NCBI GenBank assembly: GCA_010671965.1
Contig: JAAHIC010000155.1
Coordinates: forward strand, 1-8,321
DNA: 8,321 nt
Reading direction: 5' to 3'
From: Leptolyngbya sp. SIO4C5
Lineage (GTDB): Bacteria; Cyanobacteriota; Cyanobacteriia; Phormidesmidales; Phormidesmidaceae
Below, one piece after another: positions 1 through 6,512 of the stretch. Numbering within the stretch: position 1 is the stretch's first letter; each line of letters begins with the position of its first letter. The notes under the pieces are model-generated. The model was not told the DNA's origin, searched no databases, and saw only the letters and a list, made by a program, of their open reading frames with translations. The translations under genes were made by a program, and so were the position numbers.

Positions 1-130
1 CTGCGTTCAGATTGACATTGCCCCCAGTGGAGACGAGCGGTGAATTGGCTTGAATACCGCCGCCGCTCCCCAACGCTGTTAAATTAATGTCGCCAACGCC
101 CGTATTGATATTGACGCCGGAGGCAATATT
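1..130 (-). pseudogene. Inverted fragment of an FHA-type repeat protein
   Basis: Read on the minus strand from 130 down to 2, this stretch is one open frame of 43 codons. It encodes beta-helix repeat motifs such as GVGDINLTA, GGGIQANSP and STGGNVNLNA, which are typical of filamentous haemagglutinin (FHA/TpsA) exoproteins. A stop (tga, 133-131) lies immediately before it in that frame. All three plus-strand frames contain stops between 1 and 82, so the minus-strand reading is the coding one. It runs head to head into the plus-strand FHA repeats that begin at 83-130. No forward copy of this segment is visible in the window. The simplest reading is that it is an upstream piece of the same tpsA-like gene joined in inverted orientation, either by an amplification or assembly chimera or by a real inversion. 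It has no start codon and is not a gene of its own. Confidence 0.7.
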
Positions 131-2020
131 TCAGCCACGACTCAGGGAGATTTGACGGTCGGTAATATTCTCTCAGGCGGCAGGGTTGAATTAACTTCTA
201 ATAACGCCAATATTCAAGCAAATACGGTCAATGCCACGGCTGGATCTGGCCCTATTCTCCTATCTGCGGCCAGCGGATTTATTCAGATTTTAGATAGCTT
301 TACCTTCAGCAACGGCAGCGCCAGCGTTGCTAGCAATGGCGGTCCGATTAGTATTGCTCACGGGGGCAACGGTCAGATTGCTTTTACCGTAGGCGATGCC
401 AGTCAAAATGGTTCAGCCGCCGCGATCGCCAATAGTTCTACAGCGTTTAACTTTGCCCCTACCGAGGAAATCCTGTTTACTACCGCCAGAAATGGCGTCT
501 CAATTGAGTCAATCGCGCCGCCGCCCCCGCCGCCCCCTAGTCTCCCCCCCGGCAGCCCCAGTTTTGTCAATGTGGAATGCCTACCTGATTGCCGCGAGGA
601 AAATTTGACGGTGCGGCCGAATCTCGATCGCTCAGCAGTTTTAGGCGCAGAGGCGGAAACCCCCGTTGAAATCGAGCAAAGGATCAGAGACATTGAGACT
701 GCCTTTACCCAGGATTTTGCCAGCTATTTAGGGCTAGAAGAGACGGTGCCAATTCAGTCCATTGACCAGGGACAGCAAAGACTTCAGGAAATTGTTCAAA
801 CTGCAGGGACAACGCCCGCGATTATCTATGTCGCGTTCACGCCTACGGCTAGCGGCGTACAGCAGGCGACTAAGCCCGTCATTCAGCCGGAAACTGAGGA
901 CACGATTCAGCTAGCTTCTGGAGCACAGGCTGGGCTCAAGGCAGACAGTGAATACATAGCCCAGTCCAATCAGCCCCAGCAGCCCACCGATCAGCTAGAG
1001 CTAATCTTAGTCACGCCCGGCCAGGATCCGGTGCGGGTGCGCCTGCCAGAAGTAACGCGATCGCAAATGCTAGAAGTCGCCAGTCAGCTCCGGCGAGAAG
1101 TCACCGATCGCACGCGCCGCCGCACTACCAGCTATCTAGCTCCAGCCCAGCAGCTCTACGACTGGATTATCACGCCGCTGGCCCCAGAACTGGAAGCTCA
1201 AAACGTGCAGCACATTTCCTTTGTGCTTGATGCCGGGCTGCGATCGCTGCCGATTGCGGCACTGCACAGCGGGGGCGGCTTCATCATTGAGCAGTACAGC
1301 GTTGCGCTCATGCCCAGCCTCAGCCTCACCGATACCCGCTATCAGGACGTACGGGGAGCACAGGTATTGGCAATGGGGGCCTCTGACTTTGCTCAGCTAT
1401 CGGATTTGCCCGCCGTTCAGGTGGAGCTGTCCCAGATTACGGGTGAGCTATGGCCGGGAGAAGCCCTGATTAATGACCAGTTTACGCCGAGCAATTTGGT
1501 AGAGCAGCGGCGCAATCGCCCCTTTAGTCTGCTGCATCTGGCCACCCACGGCGAGTTTAACGAAGGCAGCTTAGAGAATTCGTTTATTCAGTTCTGGGAT
1601 CGGCGGGTGCAGCTAGCTGAGATTCGCCAGCTTCAGCTCAGCGATCCCCTCGTAGAACTGCTGGTGCTGAGTGCCTGCCGGACAGCGCTTGGCAACACCC
1701 AGGCAGAGCTAGGCTTTGCCGGACTGGCAGTCCAAACCGGAGCTAAAACCGCTCTAGCCAGTCTGTGGCTAGTAGATGATGTTAGCGCCGCTAGCTTCAT
1801 GATTGAGTTTTATAGCGCCTTGCGCACAACCCCCATTCGGGCTGAAGCCCTGCGACAGGCCCAGCTAGCGATGATGCGCGGCGATACTGCGGTGATGGGC
1901 GGCGTGCTGGACTGGTCTGGGGGAGAATTGCCCTTGCCAGACACGGTGGCCCAAAACTTAGGCACCCTGTCTCATCCCTACTTTTGGTCGGCATTTACCA
2001 TGATTGGCAGTCCTTGGTAA
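83..2020 (+). CDS. FHA-repeat exoprotein with C-terminal CHAT protease domain (5' partial)
   Basis: This is the 3' part of a two-partner-secretion exoprotein ending in a CHAT (caspase HetF associated with TPRs) domain, a clan CD cysteine-protease fold. The frame opens after a stop at 80-82. The first candidate start is TTG at 152, but FHA-like repeats (DIDAGGNI, then SGGRVELTS) already read in frame before it, so the true start and signal peptide are missing. Numbering residues from the TTG, 1-120 are Asn/Gly/Ser-rich beta-repeats, about 123-137 are a polyproline linker, about 140-240 are a spacer typical of this family, and about 280-622 are the CHAT domain. The putative catalytic dyad is present: His466 in HLATHGEF and Cys509 in LVLSACRTALG. 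A GLRSLPIAAL motif and a terminal YFWSAFTMIG motif also fit CHAT. The secretion partner is the TpsB gene 129 bp downstream. The protein is inferred to be exported as an unfolded chain and to act outside the cell; its substrate is unknown. Confidence 0.9.
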   Translation: MNVANARIDIDAGGNISATTQGDLTVGNILSGGRVELTSNNANIQANTVNATAGSGPILLSAASGFIQILDSFTFSNGSASVASNGGPISIAHGGNGQIAFTVGDASQNGSAAAIANSSTAFNFAPTEEILFTTARNGVSIESIAPPPPPPPSLPPGSPSFVNVECLPDCREENLTVRPNLDRSAVLGAEAETPVEIEQRIRDIETAFTQDFASYLGLEETVPIQSIDQGQQRLQEIVQTAGTTPAIIYVAFTPTASGVQQATKPVIQPETEDTIQLASGAQAGLKADSEYIAQSNQPQQPTDQLELILVTPGQDPVRVRLPEVTRSQMLEVASQLRREVTDRTRRRTTSYLAPAQQLYDWIITPLAPELEAQNVQHISFVLDAGLRSLPIAALHSGGGFIIEQYSVALMPSLSLTDTRYQDVRGAQVLAMGASDFAQLSDLPAVQVELSQITGELWPGEALINDQFTPSNLVEQRRNRPFSLLHLATHGEFNEGSLENSFIQFWDRRVQLAEIRQLQLSDPLVELLVLSACRTALGNTQAELGFAGLAVQTGAKTALASLWLVDDVSAASFMIEFYSALRTTPIRAEALRQAQLAMMRGDTAVMGGVLDWSGGELPLPDTVAQNLGTLSHPYFWSAFTMIGSPW

Positions 2021-2149
2021 TAAAAATTTGGCAAATCCTGGTGAATTTTTCGGATATTGCCGGGAAGGGCGGGATAATTTGGGTGATGCTATGCCGTGCG
2101 GTACGGTGTCTAAACGGATACTGCTAATCGATGTATGGGGAACGGGGGC

Positions 2150-3979
2150 ATGAAATACCAGAGTGCTGCTTGGACGACAACTTTGCTGAGCCTCGTCATG
2201 GGCTATTTGCCATCACGGGCAGTCGCTATATCCCCGGTGCTGCCCGCCAGTCCCTCTGAGACAGCGGCGGTTGATCCAGCCGCGATCGCAGCCCTACAGC
2301 CCACCGTGACGCCCACTTTGGTACCGGAAGCTGCCTCAACCCCGTTGCTAACCACTGCGCCCGTGGCAGAACGCTCTCCCCAAGTGGCCCAGCTTGAACC
2401 TGAGCGCGATCGCTTTCCCCAAGCTCCCGATCCGGAACCGCTGCCGCCAGAAGACGATTCCCTTAGTCCCCCAGCACCGCCCGTAGAAGCGGCTCCGGCC
2501 AGCCCCGATGAAACCCGCGTCGAGGTAACGGATATTCAGGTGACGGGCAGCACCGTGTTTGACCAAGAGACTTTAACAGCGGCGATCGCCCCGTTTGAAA
2601 ATCGTTCCCTGACGCTGGCGGAGCTGCAGCAGGCCGCCGACGCGATTACGGCCCTTTACCTACAAGAGGGGTACATTACCTCCCGCGCCATTCTGCCCAG
2701 CCAGACCGTCACCGATGGCACAGTCCAGATTACGGTGATTGAGGGGCGACTGGCTGACATTCAGGTGGAGGGAACGGCGCGCCTGCGGCGCTATGTGCGC
2801 GATCGCATTGCGCTGGCAGGGCTACAGCCTCTCAATCAGGCCGAACTGGAAGATCAGCTACGGCTGCTGCGGGCCGATCCCCTGTTTGACAATATTGAAG
2901 CAAGCCTGCGGGCCGGAGAAGGTCCCGGCGAGAGCATTTTGATTGTGCGGGTAGATGAAGCAGAGGCTCTGGCAGTAACCCTCTCCGCCGACAACTACTC
3001 CCCCATCAGCGTCGGCCAGGAGCGGGTAAGCGCCAATATCCGCTACCGCAATCCGGCAGGTTTAGGGGACGAACTGTTTACTTCGGCCTATCTTTCTAGC
3101 GAAACTGGCTCTGAGATCTACGAACTGGGCTACCGAGTACCGCTGAACGCCATGAACGGCACCCTGCAGCTTCGCTTTGCCCCCAGCAACTTTAAAATTA
3201 TTGACGAAGACTCGATTGGCTTTGCCCTCAACGTGCGCGGCTCTGCCGATGTCTATGAGGCCAGTTTCCGCCAGCCGCTGATTCGTACGCCACGCGAGGA
3301 GCTAGCCTTATCTCTGGGCTTTCGTCACCGGGATGGGGAAACCCTGATTGCTGACTTTATTCAGCAGGATAGCCGGGTGAGTGTCATTCAGTTTGGACAG
3401 GACTATCTGCGACGGGATTTGTCGGGGGCTTGGGCACTGCGATCGCAGTTTAGCTTTGGCATTGATGCCTTTGACGCCACAACGGCAGACTCCCCAGAAC
3501 CCGACAGCCAGTTTTTTAGCTGGTTAGGGCAAATCCAGCGGGTACAGCGCCTTGGCGCTGATCACCTGTTGATTATTCAGGGTGATTTGCAGTTGGCCAG
3601 TGATAGTCTGCTGGGGTCGGAGCAGTTTATCGTGGGGGGCGGCCAGTCTGTTCGCGGCTACAGCCAAAACGTGCGGGCTGGGGACGGCGGCTTTCGCTTT
3701 TCGGTGGAAGATCGGATCACGCTGCAGCGCGACGAAGGCGGCAATCCTCGGATTCAGGTGGCCCCGTTTGTCGATATGGGCGCGGTGTGGAATCGCTTCG
3801 ACGAGACAGAAACAACTGACGACAATTTTCTGTTAGGAACCGGGGTCGGCTTTATTGTCAATCTCACGTCCCAGTGGGATACGCGCCTAGACTTTGGCGT
3901 ACCGCTGATTGAGCTAGACGATCCGGGCGATCCAACATCGCGCTTGCGAGTCTATTTCAACGTCAACTACCGGCTTTAA
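2150..3979 (+). CDS. TpsB-type outer-membrane transporter (ShlB/FhaC/HecB family)
   Basis: This Omp85-superfamily porin would translocate the preceding FHA-CHAT protein across the outer membrane. ATG 2150 is preferred over the in-frame ATG at 2135 because it gives a clean signal peptide: MKYQ, a hydrophobic core, then a cleavage site after SRAVA near residue 26. Neither start has a strong ribosome binding site. From that Met (609 aa), residues 27-120 are a Pro-, Ala- and Glu-rich linker, about 124-205 a first POTRA domain (DIQVTGSTVF to TVIEGRL), about 203-270 a second POTRA domain, and about 275-609 the 16-strand barrel. The barrel carries the conserved VRGY motif of loop L6 at 501-504 and the later FRFSVEDRI and PFVDMGAVW strands. 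The last residue is Leu (FNVNYRL) rather than the usual aromatic beta-signal end; this is minor. Order and spacing behind tpsA support one operon. No clear promoter or hairpin terminator was seen in the 129-bp gap. Confidence 0.92.
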   Translation: MKYQSAAWTTTLLSLVMGYLPSRAVAISPVLPASPSETAAVDPAAIAALQPTVTPTLVPEAASTPLLTTAPVAERSPQVAQLEPERDRFPQAPDPEPLPPEDDSLSPPAPPVEAAPASPDETRVEVTDIQVTGSTVFDQETLTAAIAPFENRSLTLAELQQAADAITALYLQEGYITSRAILPSQTVTDGTVQITVIEGRLADIQVEGTARLRRYVRDRIALAGLQPLNQAELEDQLRLLRADPLFDNIEASLRAGEGPGESILIVRVDEAEALAVTLSADNYSPISVGQERVSANIRYRNPAGLGDELFTSAYLSSETGSEIYELGYRVPLNAMNGTLQLRFAPSNFKIIDEDSIGFALNVRGSADVYEASFRQPLIRTPREELALSLGFRHRDGETLIADFIQQDSRVSVIQFGQDYLRRDLSGAWALRSQFSFGIDAFDATTADSPEPDSQFFSWLGQIQRVQRLGADHLLIIQGDLQLASDSLLGSEQFIVGGGQSVRGYSQNVRAGDGGFRFSVEDRITLQRDEGGNPRIQVAPFVDMGAVWNRFDETETTDDNFLLGTGVGFIVNLTSQWDTRLDFGVPLIELDDPGDPTSRLRVYFNVNYRL

Positions 3980-4122
3980 TGCCAAGTAGAAGCAGGGGAT
4001 AGCGGGCGGGCCGGAGGGTGCCATATAGCCCGCAGGGCATAGAAGAAAAGCGCAGCGCACCCCTTGAAACTGCGATCGCCCATTTTAGGTGAGTGGGGCA
4101 AAAATTGGAATTCTTGTAGAGC

Positions 4123-4139
4123 TTCTCGGTATTTTCTCG
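4123..4139 (+). promoter_or_regulatory. 11-bp-period direct repeat, candidate OmpR-family site
   Basis: TTCTCG occurs at 4123-4128 and again at 4134-4139, exactly 11 bp apart. A weaker TTCTTG lies at 4111-4116. OmpR/PhoB-family regulators usually bind as head-to-tail dimers to direct repeats with about 11-bp spacing. This pair lies 44 bp before the start of a gene encoding such a regulator, so autoregulation is a reasonable guess. The motif is short and could be chance. Confidence 0.3.
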
Positions 4140-4170
4140 ATTCCCTGATTAACCTGAGGTCAGATTGAGC

Positions 4171-4176
4171 GAGAGG
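4171..4176 (+). promoter_or_regulatory. Ribosome binding site of the response regulator
   Basis: GAGAGG ends 6 nt before ATG 4183. This spacing fixes the start at the ATG, not at the in-frame TTG at 4165. The ATG also gives the canonical receiver-domain beginning MRILLIEDDE. Confidence 0.65.
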
Positions 4177-4182
4177 GACGCT

Positions 4183-6489
4183 ATGCGAATACTGCTGATC
4201 GAAGACGACGAGATTCTCAGTGATTTGCTGATGCAGACTCTCAGGGAGCAGCGCCATGCCGTCGATTGCACTGACGACGGACAGTTCGGCCTGGAATACG
4301 GCCTGAGCGGCACCTATGACCTCATTCTGCTAGATGTGGGTCTGCCCCGGCTAGACGGTATCGCCGTCTGTCAGGCACTTCGTCATGAAGGAAATACCAC
4401 CCCCATCCTGTTGATGACTGGCAAAGATGAAACCGAGGAGCGAATCCGCGGTTTAGATGCCGGGGCAGACGATTATCTGATCAAGCCTTTTGACCTAGGG
4501 GAGCTGCAGGCTAGGGTAAGAGCGCTGCTGCGGCGCGGTAGCGTTACGCCTTCATCCATTTTGGAAATAGCCGATCTGCGGTTGGATCCTATTCGCTGTG
4601 AAGTGTCTTATCGGCAAACGCTGCTGAAGCTAACCCCGAAGGAATACAGCCTGCTAGAGCTATTCATGCGCAATCCCCAGCGGGTGTTTAGTCGGGGTCA
4701 GATTGTGGAACATCTCTGGACGTTTGACGACCCACCCCTGGAAGATAGCGTCAAGGCTCATGTCAAAGGACTGCGGCGAAAGCTGAAGCAGGCAGGAGCC
4801 GTTGACTGGATTGAAAACGTCTACGGTCTAGGCTATAAGCTGACGCCTCAAAGCGCGATTCCGCCTCAGTCTACCGCTGAGGCAGTCACTCCGGTTACGG
4901 TCGAACAAAACTTTAATCAGGCAATGGCGGCCCTATGGCAGCAACACGCTGATCGGATGCAAGCTCGTTTAGAGGCGATCGCGGCAGCAACGGCAGCTCT
5001 GCAAAATAACCAGCTCACTGAGGAGCTAAGGGCCGCAGCGGCGACGGCAGCCCATAAGCTAGCGGGCGTGCTGGGAATGTTTGAGCGGCAGGCGGGCACT
5101 CAGATTGCTAGAACGCTGGAGCGTCTGTGGGCGAGTGAGACAGCTTCTGACATCACCGCCATATTGCCGCTAGTACAGCAGTTAGAAACCATACTGAACC
5201 TTACTTCCTCTGTCCCTTCCAGTAGCCAGAGCCAGCCAAAACTATGGCTCATCAGCCGTGACTCGCCGCTTTGTAACCAGCTACAGTCGCTGGCTGAGAC
5301 TGCAAGTCTGGGCTGGCAGCAGGTGGCTGAGACGCAAACCGCTCAGCACCTACTGCGATCGCGATCGCCAGAATTGGTGGTGCTTGATATGGCTGATCCT
5401 GAGCAGTCAGAAACAGACTTGTCCCTGCTGGCGGACTTAGCCGCGCGATCGCCCGCCATCCCCACAATCGTACTAGCTCAGACAGATGACCTGAACGCCC
5501 GGATTCAGCTAGCCGCCGCTGGCATTCAGGAGCTTCTAGTTCCTCCAGTCACAGCCACTCAGCTTTGGGAACGGGTCAACCAGTGTCTCAGCCACAGCCG
5601 GGCACAGACAGCTACGGTGCTAGCGGTAGACGACGACCCGGTTTTGCTGAGTTCGCTGCAGCCCATGCTGGAACCCTGGGGACTACGAGTGGTGACGCTG
5701 AGCGATCCGAGCCAGTTTTGGCAAACCCTCCAGGCAGCACGCCCGGATGTGCTGATTTTGGACGTGGAAATGCCGGAATTTAGCGGCATTGAGCTGTGCC
5801 AGGCTGTCCGCATCGATCCGGACTGGCAAGATCTGCCCATCGTGTTTCTCACTGCCCATCAGGATAGCGAAACCATCCAGCAGGTCTTTGCCATCGGCGC
5901 TGACGACTATGTGACTAAACCGATTTTGGGGCCAGAACTTTTGACCCGTCTCACCAATCGGCTAGAGCGCAGCCGCCTGTTGCAAACTTTGGCTCATCAG
6001 GACTTTAAGACCGGATTGGCAAATCAGTCCCACTCGCAGCAGCAGCTAGAACAGCTTATCCAACAGAGCGATCGCGCCCCTTTTGTGTTTGTCCTGTTTC
6101 AGCTCACTGGGCTAGCCGACATCAATCTCAAATACGGTCACTTCTGTGGCCGTCAGATCCTGAAGCGCTGGGGCACAGCGTTCAAGTCCCATCTGCCTAG
6201 CAGTGCCAAGCTAGGATATTGGGGCAATGGTGAGTTTATTGTCGGCCTGGCCAACATCACAGTGGCGCAGGTGCCGCTGACGCCGCTGCTGACGGCTTTG
6301 CGTAAACAAGTTGTCAGCGCTCCCGATGGCAGTCGATTTCAGGTGGACTACCAGTGGAGCGCAGTCGAGGTGAGTCAGCGCGATCGCTCTGTGCAAAGCA
6401 TTTATCAAGTTGCGCATCAGACCCTTGCTAGCCAGTTTGAATTTTTACCGGAAAGACTGGTCATTGCGGGACGAAATCGGCAAACTTAG
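4183..6489 (+). CDS. Multi-domain response regulator REC-wHTH-HPt-REC-REC-GGDEF
   Basis: A 768-residue cytoplasmic signalling protein starting with an OmpR-type DNA-binding response regulator. REC1 (1-120) is complete: acidic pocket E7-D8-D9, phospho-acceptor D51, T79 and K101. A winged-helix Trans_reg_C domain follows (126-221; LTPKEYSLLELF, then GLGYKL). Residues about 240-330 form an Ala-rich helical HPt domain with the phosphorelay His291 in the motif AAHKLAGVLGMF. REC2 (353-465) keeps an Asp at 402 in LVVLDMADP, but the invariant Lys is replaced by Pro454 (VPPV) and the acidic pocket is weak (ISRDS). REC3 (477-595) is intact: D483-D485, D527 and K579. The C-terminal domain (about 600-760) aligns with GGDEF (INLKYGH), but its signature is GNGEF at 681-685 and the RxxD inhibitory site is absent, so cyclase activity is unlikely. 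No histidine kinase lies in the window. The output is probably transcription, tuned by phosphotransfer among D51, H291 and D527. Confidence 0.93.
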   Translation: MRILLIEDDEILSDLLMQTLREQRHAVDCTDDGQFGLEYGLSGTYDLILLDVGLPRLDGIAVCQALRHEGNTTPILLMTGKDETEERIRGLDAGADDYLIKPFDLGELQARVRALLRRGSVTPSSILEIADLRLDPIRCEVSYRQTLLKLTPKEYSLLELFMRNPQRVFSRGQIVEHLWTFDDPPLEDSVKAHVKGLRRKLKQAGAVDWIENVYGLGYKLTPQSAIPPQSTAEAVTPVTVEQNFNQAMAALWQQHADRMQARLEAIAAATAALQNNQLTEELRAAAATAAHKLAGVLGMFERQAGTQIARTLERLWASETASDITAILPLVQQLETILNLTSSVPSSSQSQPKLWLISRDSPLCNQLQSLAETASLGWQQVAETQTAQHLLRSRSPELVVLDMADPEQSETDLSLLADLAARSPAIPTIVLAQTDDLNARIQLAAAGIQELLVPPVTATQLWERVNQCLSHSRAQTATVLAVDDDPVLLSSLQPMLEPWGLRVVTLSDPSQFWQTLQAARPDVLILDVEMPEFSGIELCQAVRIDPDWQDLPIVFLTAHQDSETIQQVFAIGADDYVTKPILGPELLTRLTNRLERSRLLQTLAHQDFKTGLANQSHSQQQLEQLIQQSDRAPFVFVLFQLTGLADINLKYGHFCGRQILKRWGTAFKSHLPSSAKLGYWGNGEFIVGLANITVAQVPLTPLLTALRKQVVSAPDGSRFQVDYQWSAVEVSQRDRSVQSIYQVAHQTLASQFEFLPERLVIAGRNRQT

Positions 6490-6512
6490 ATTTATTTGCC
6501 AAGCGTTCTTCT

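Larger units (their letters stand above)
3980..4182. other. Intergenic region between tpsB and response regulator
   Basis: This 203-bp gap holds one HIP1 site (4072-4079), GC-rich inverted segments without a T-run (4002-4038), a direct repeat with 11-bp period (4123-4139) and the ribosome binding site of the next gene. A promoter for the regulator is expected here, because the gap is longer than the others in the window, but no convincing -35/-10 pair was found. Confidence 0.5.

Noticed and set aside
403..693. Minus-strand open frame of 96 codons
   Set aside because: It is antisense to the polyproline linker of the CHAT gene (its Gly run mirrors the Pro codons) and has no start context or recognisable domain.
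2022..2050. AAAAATT ... AATTTTT inverted repeat just after the CHAT gene stop
   Set aside because: The 7-bp stem is purely A/T with a 15-nt loop and no GC-rich core, so it is not a convincing intrinsic terminator; transcription probably continues into tpsB.
2094..2106. CCGT/ACGG small hairpin upstream of tpsB
   Set aside because: A 4-bp stem is expected by chance in this base composition; no known operator resembles it.
4002..4038. GCGGGC (4002-4007) and GCCCGC (4028-4033) inverted repeat, with an overlapping GCCC/GGGC hairpin, after tpsB
   Set aside because: The stem is short with a 20-nt loop, no T-run follows on either strand, and alternative pairings compete; a terminator call is not supported.
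4165..4182. Upstream TTG start for the response regulator
   Set aside because: The extra six residues precede the standard receiver start MRILLIEDDE, and GAGAGG is well placed for ATG 4183, not for the TTG.
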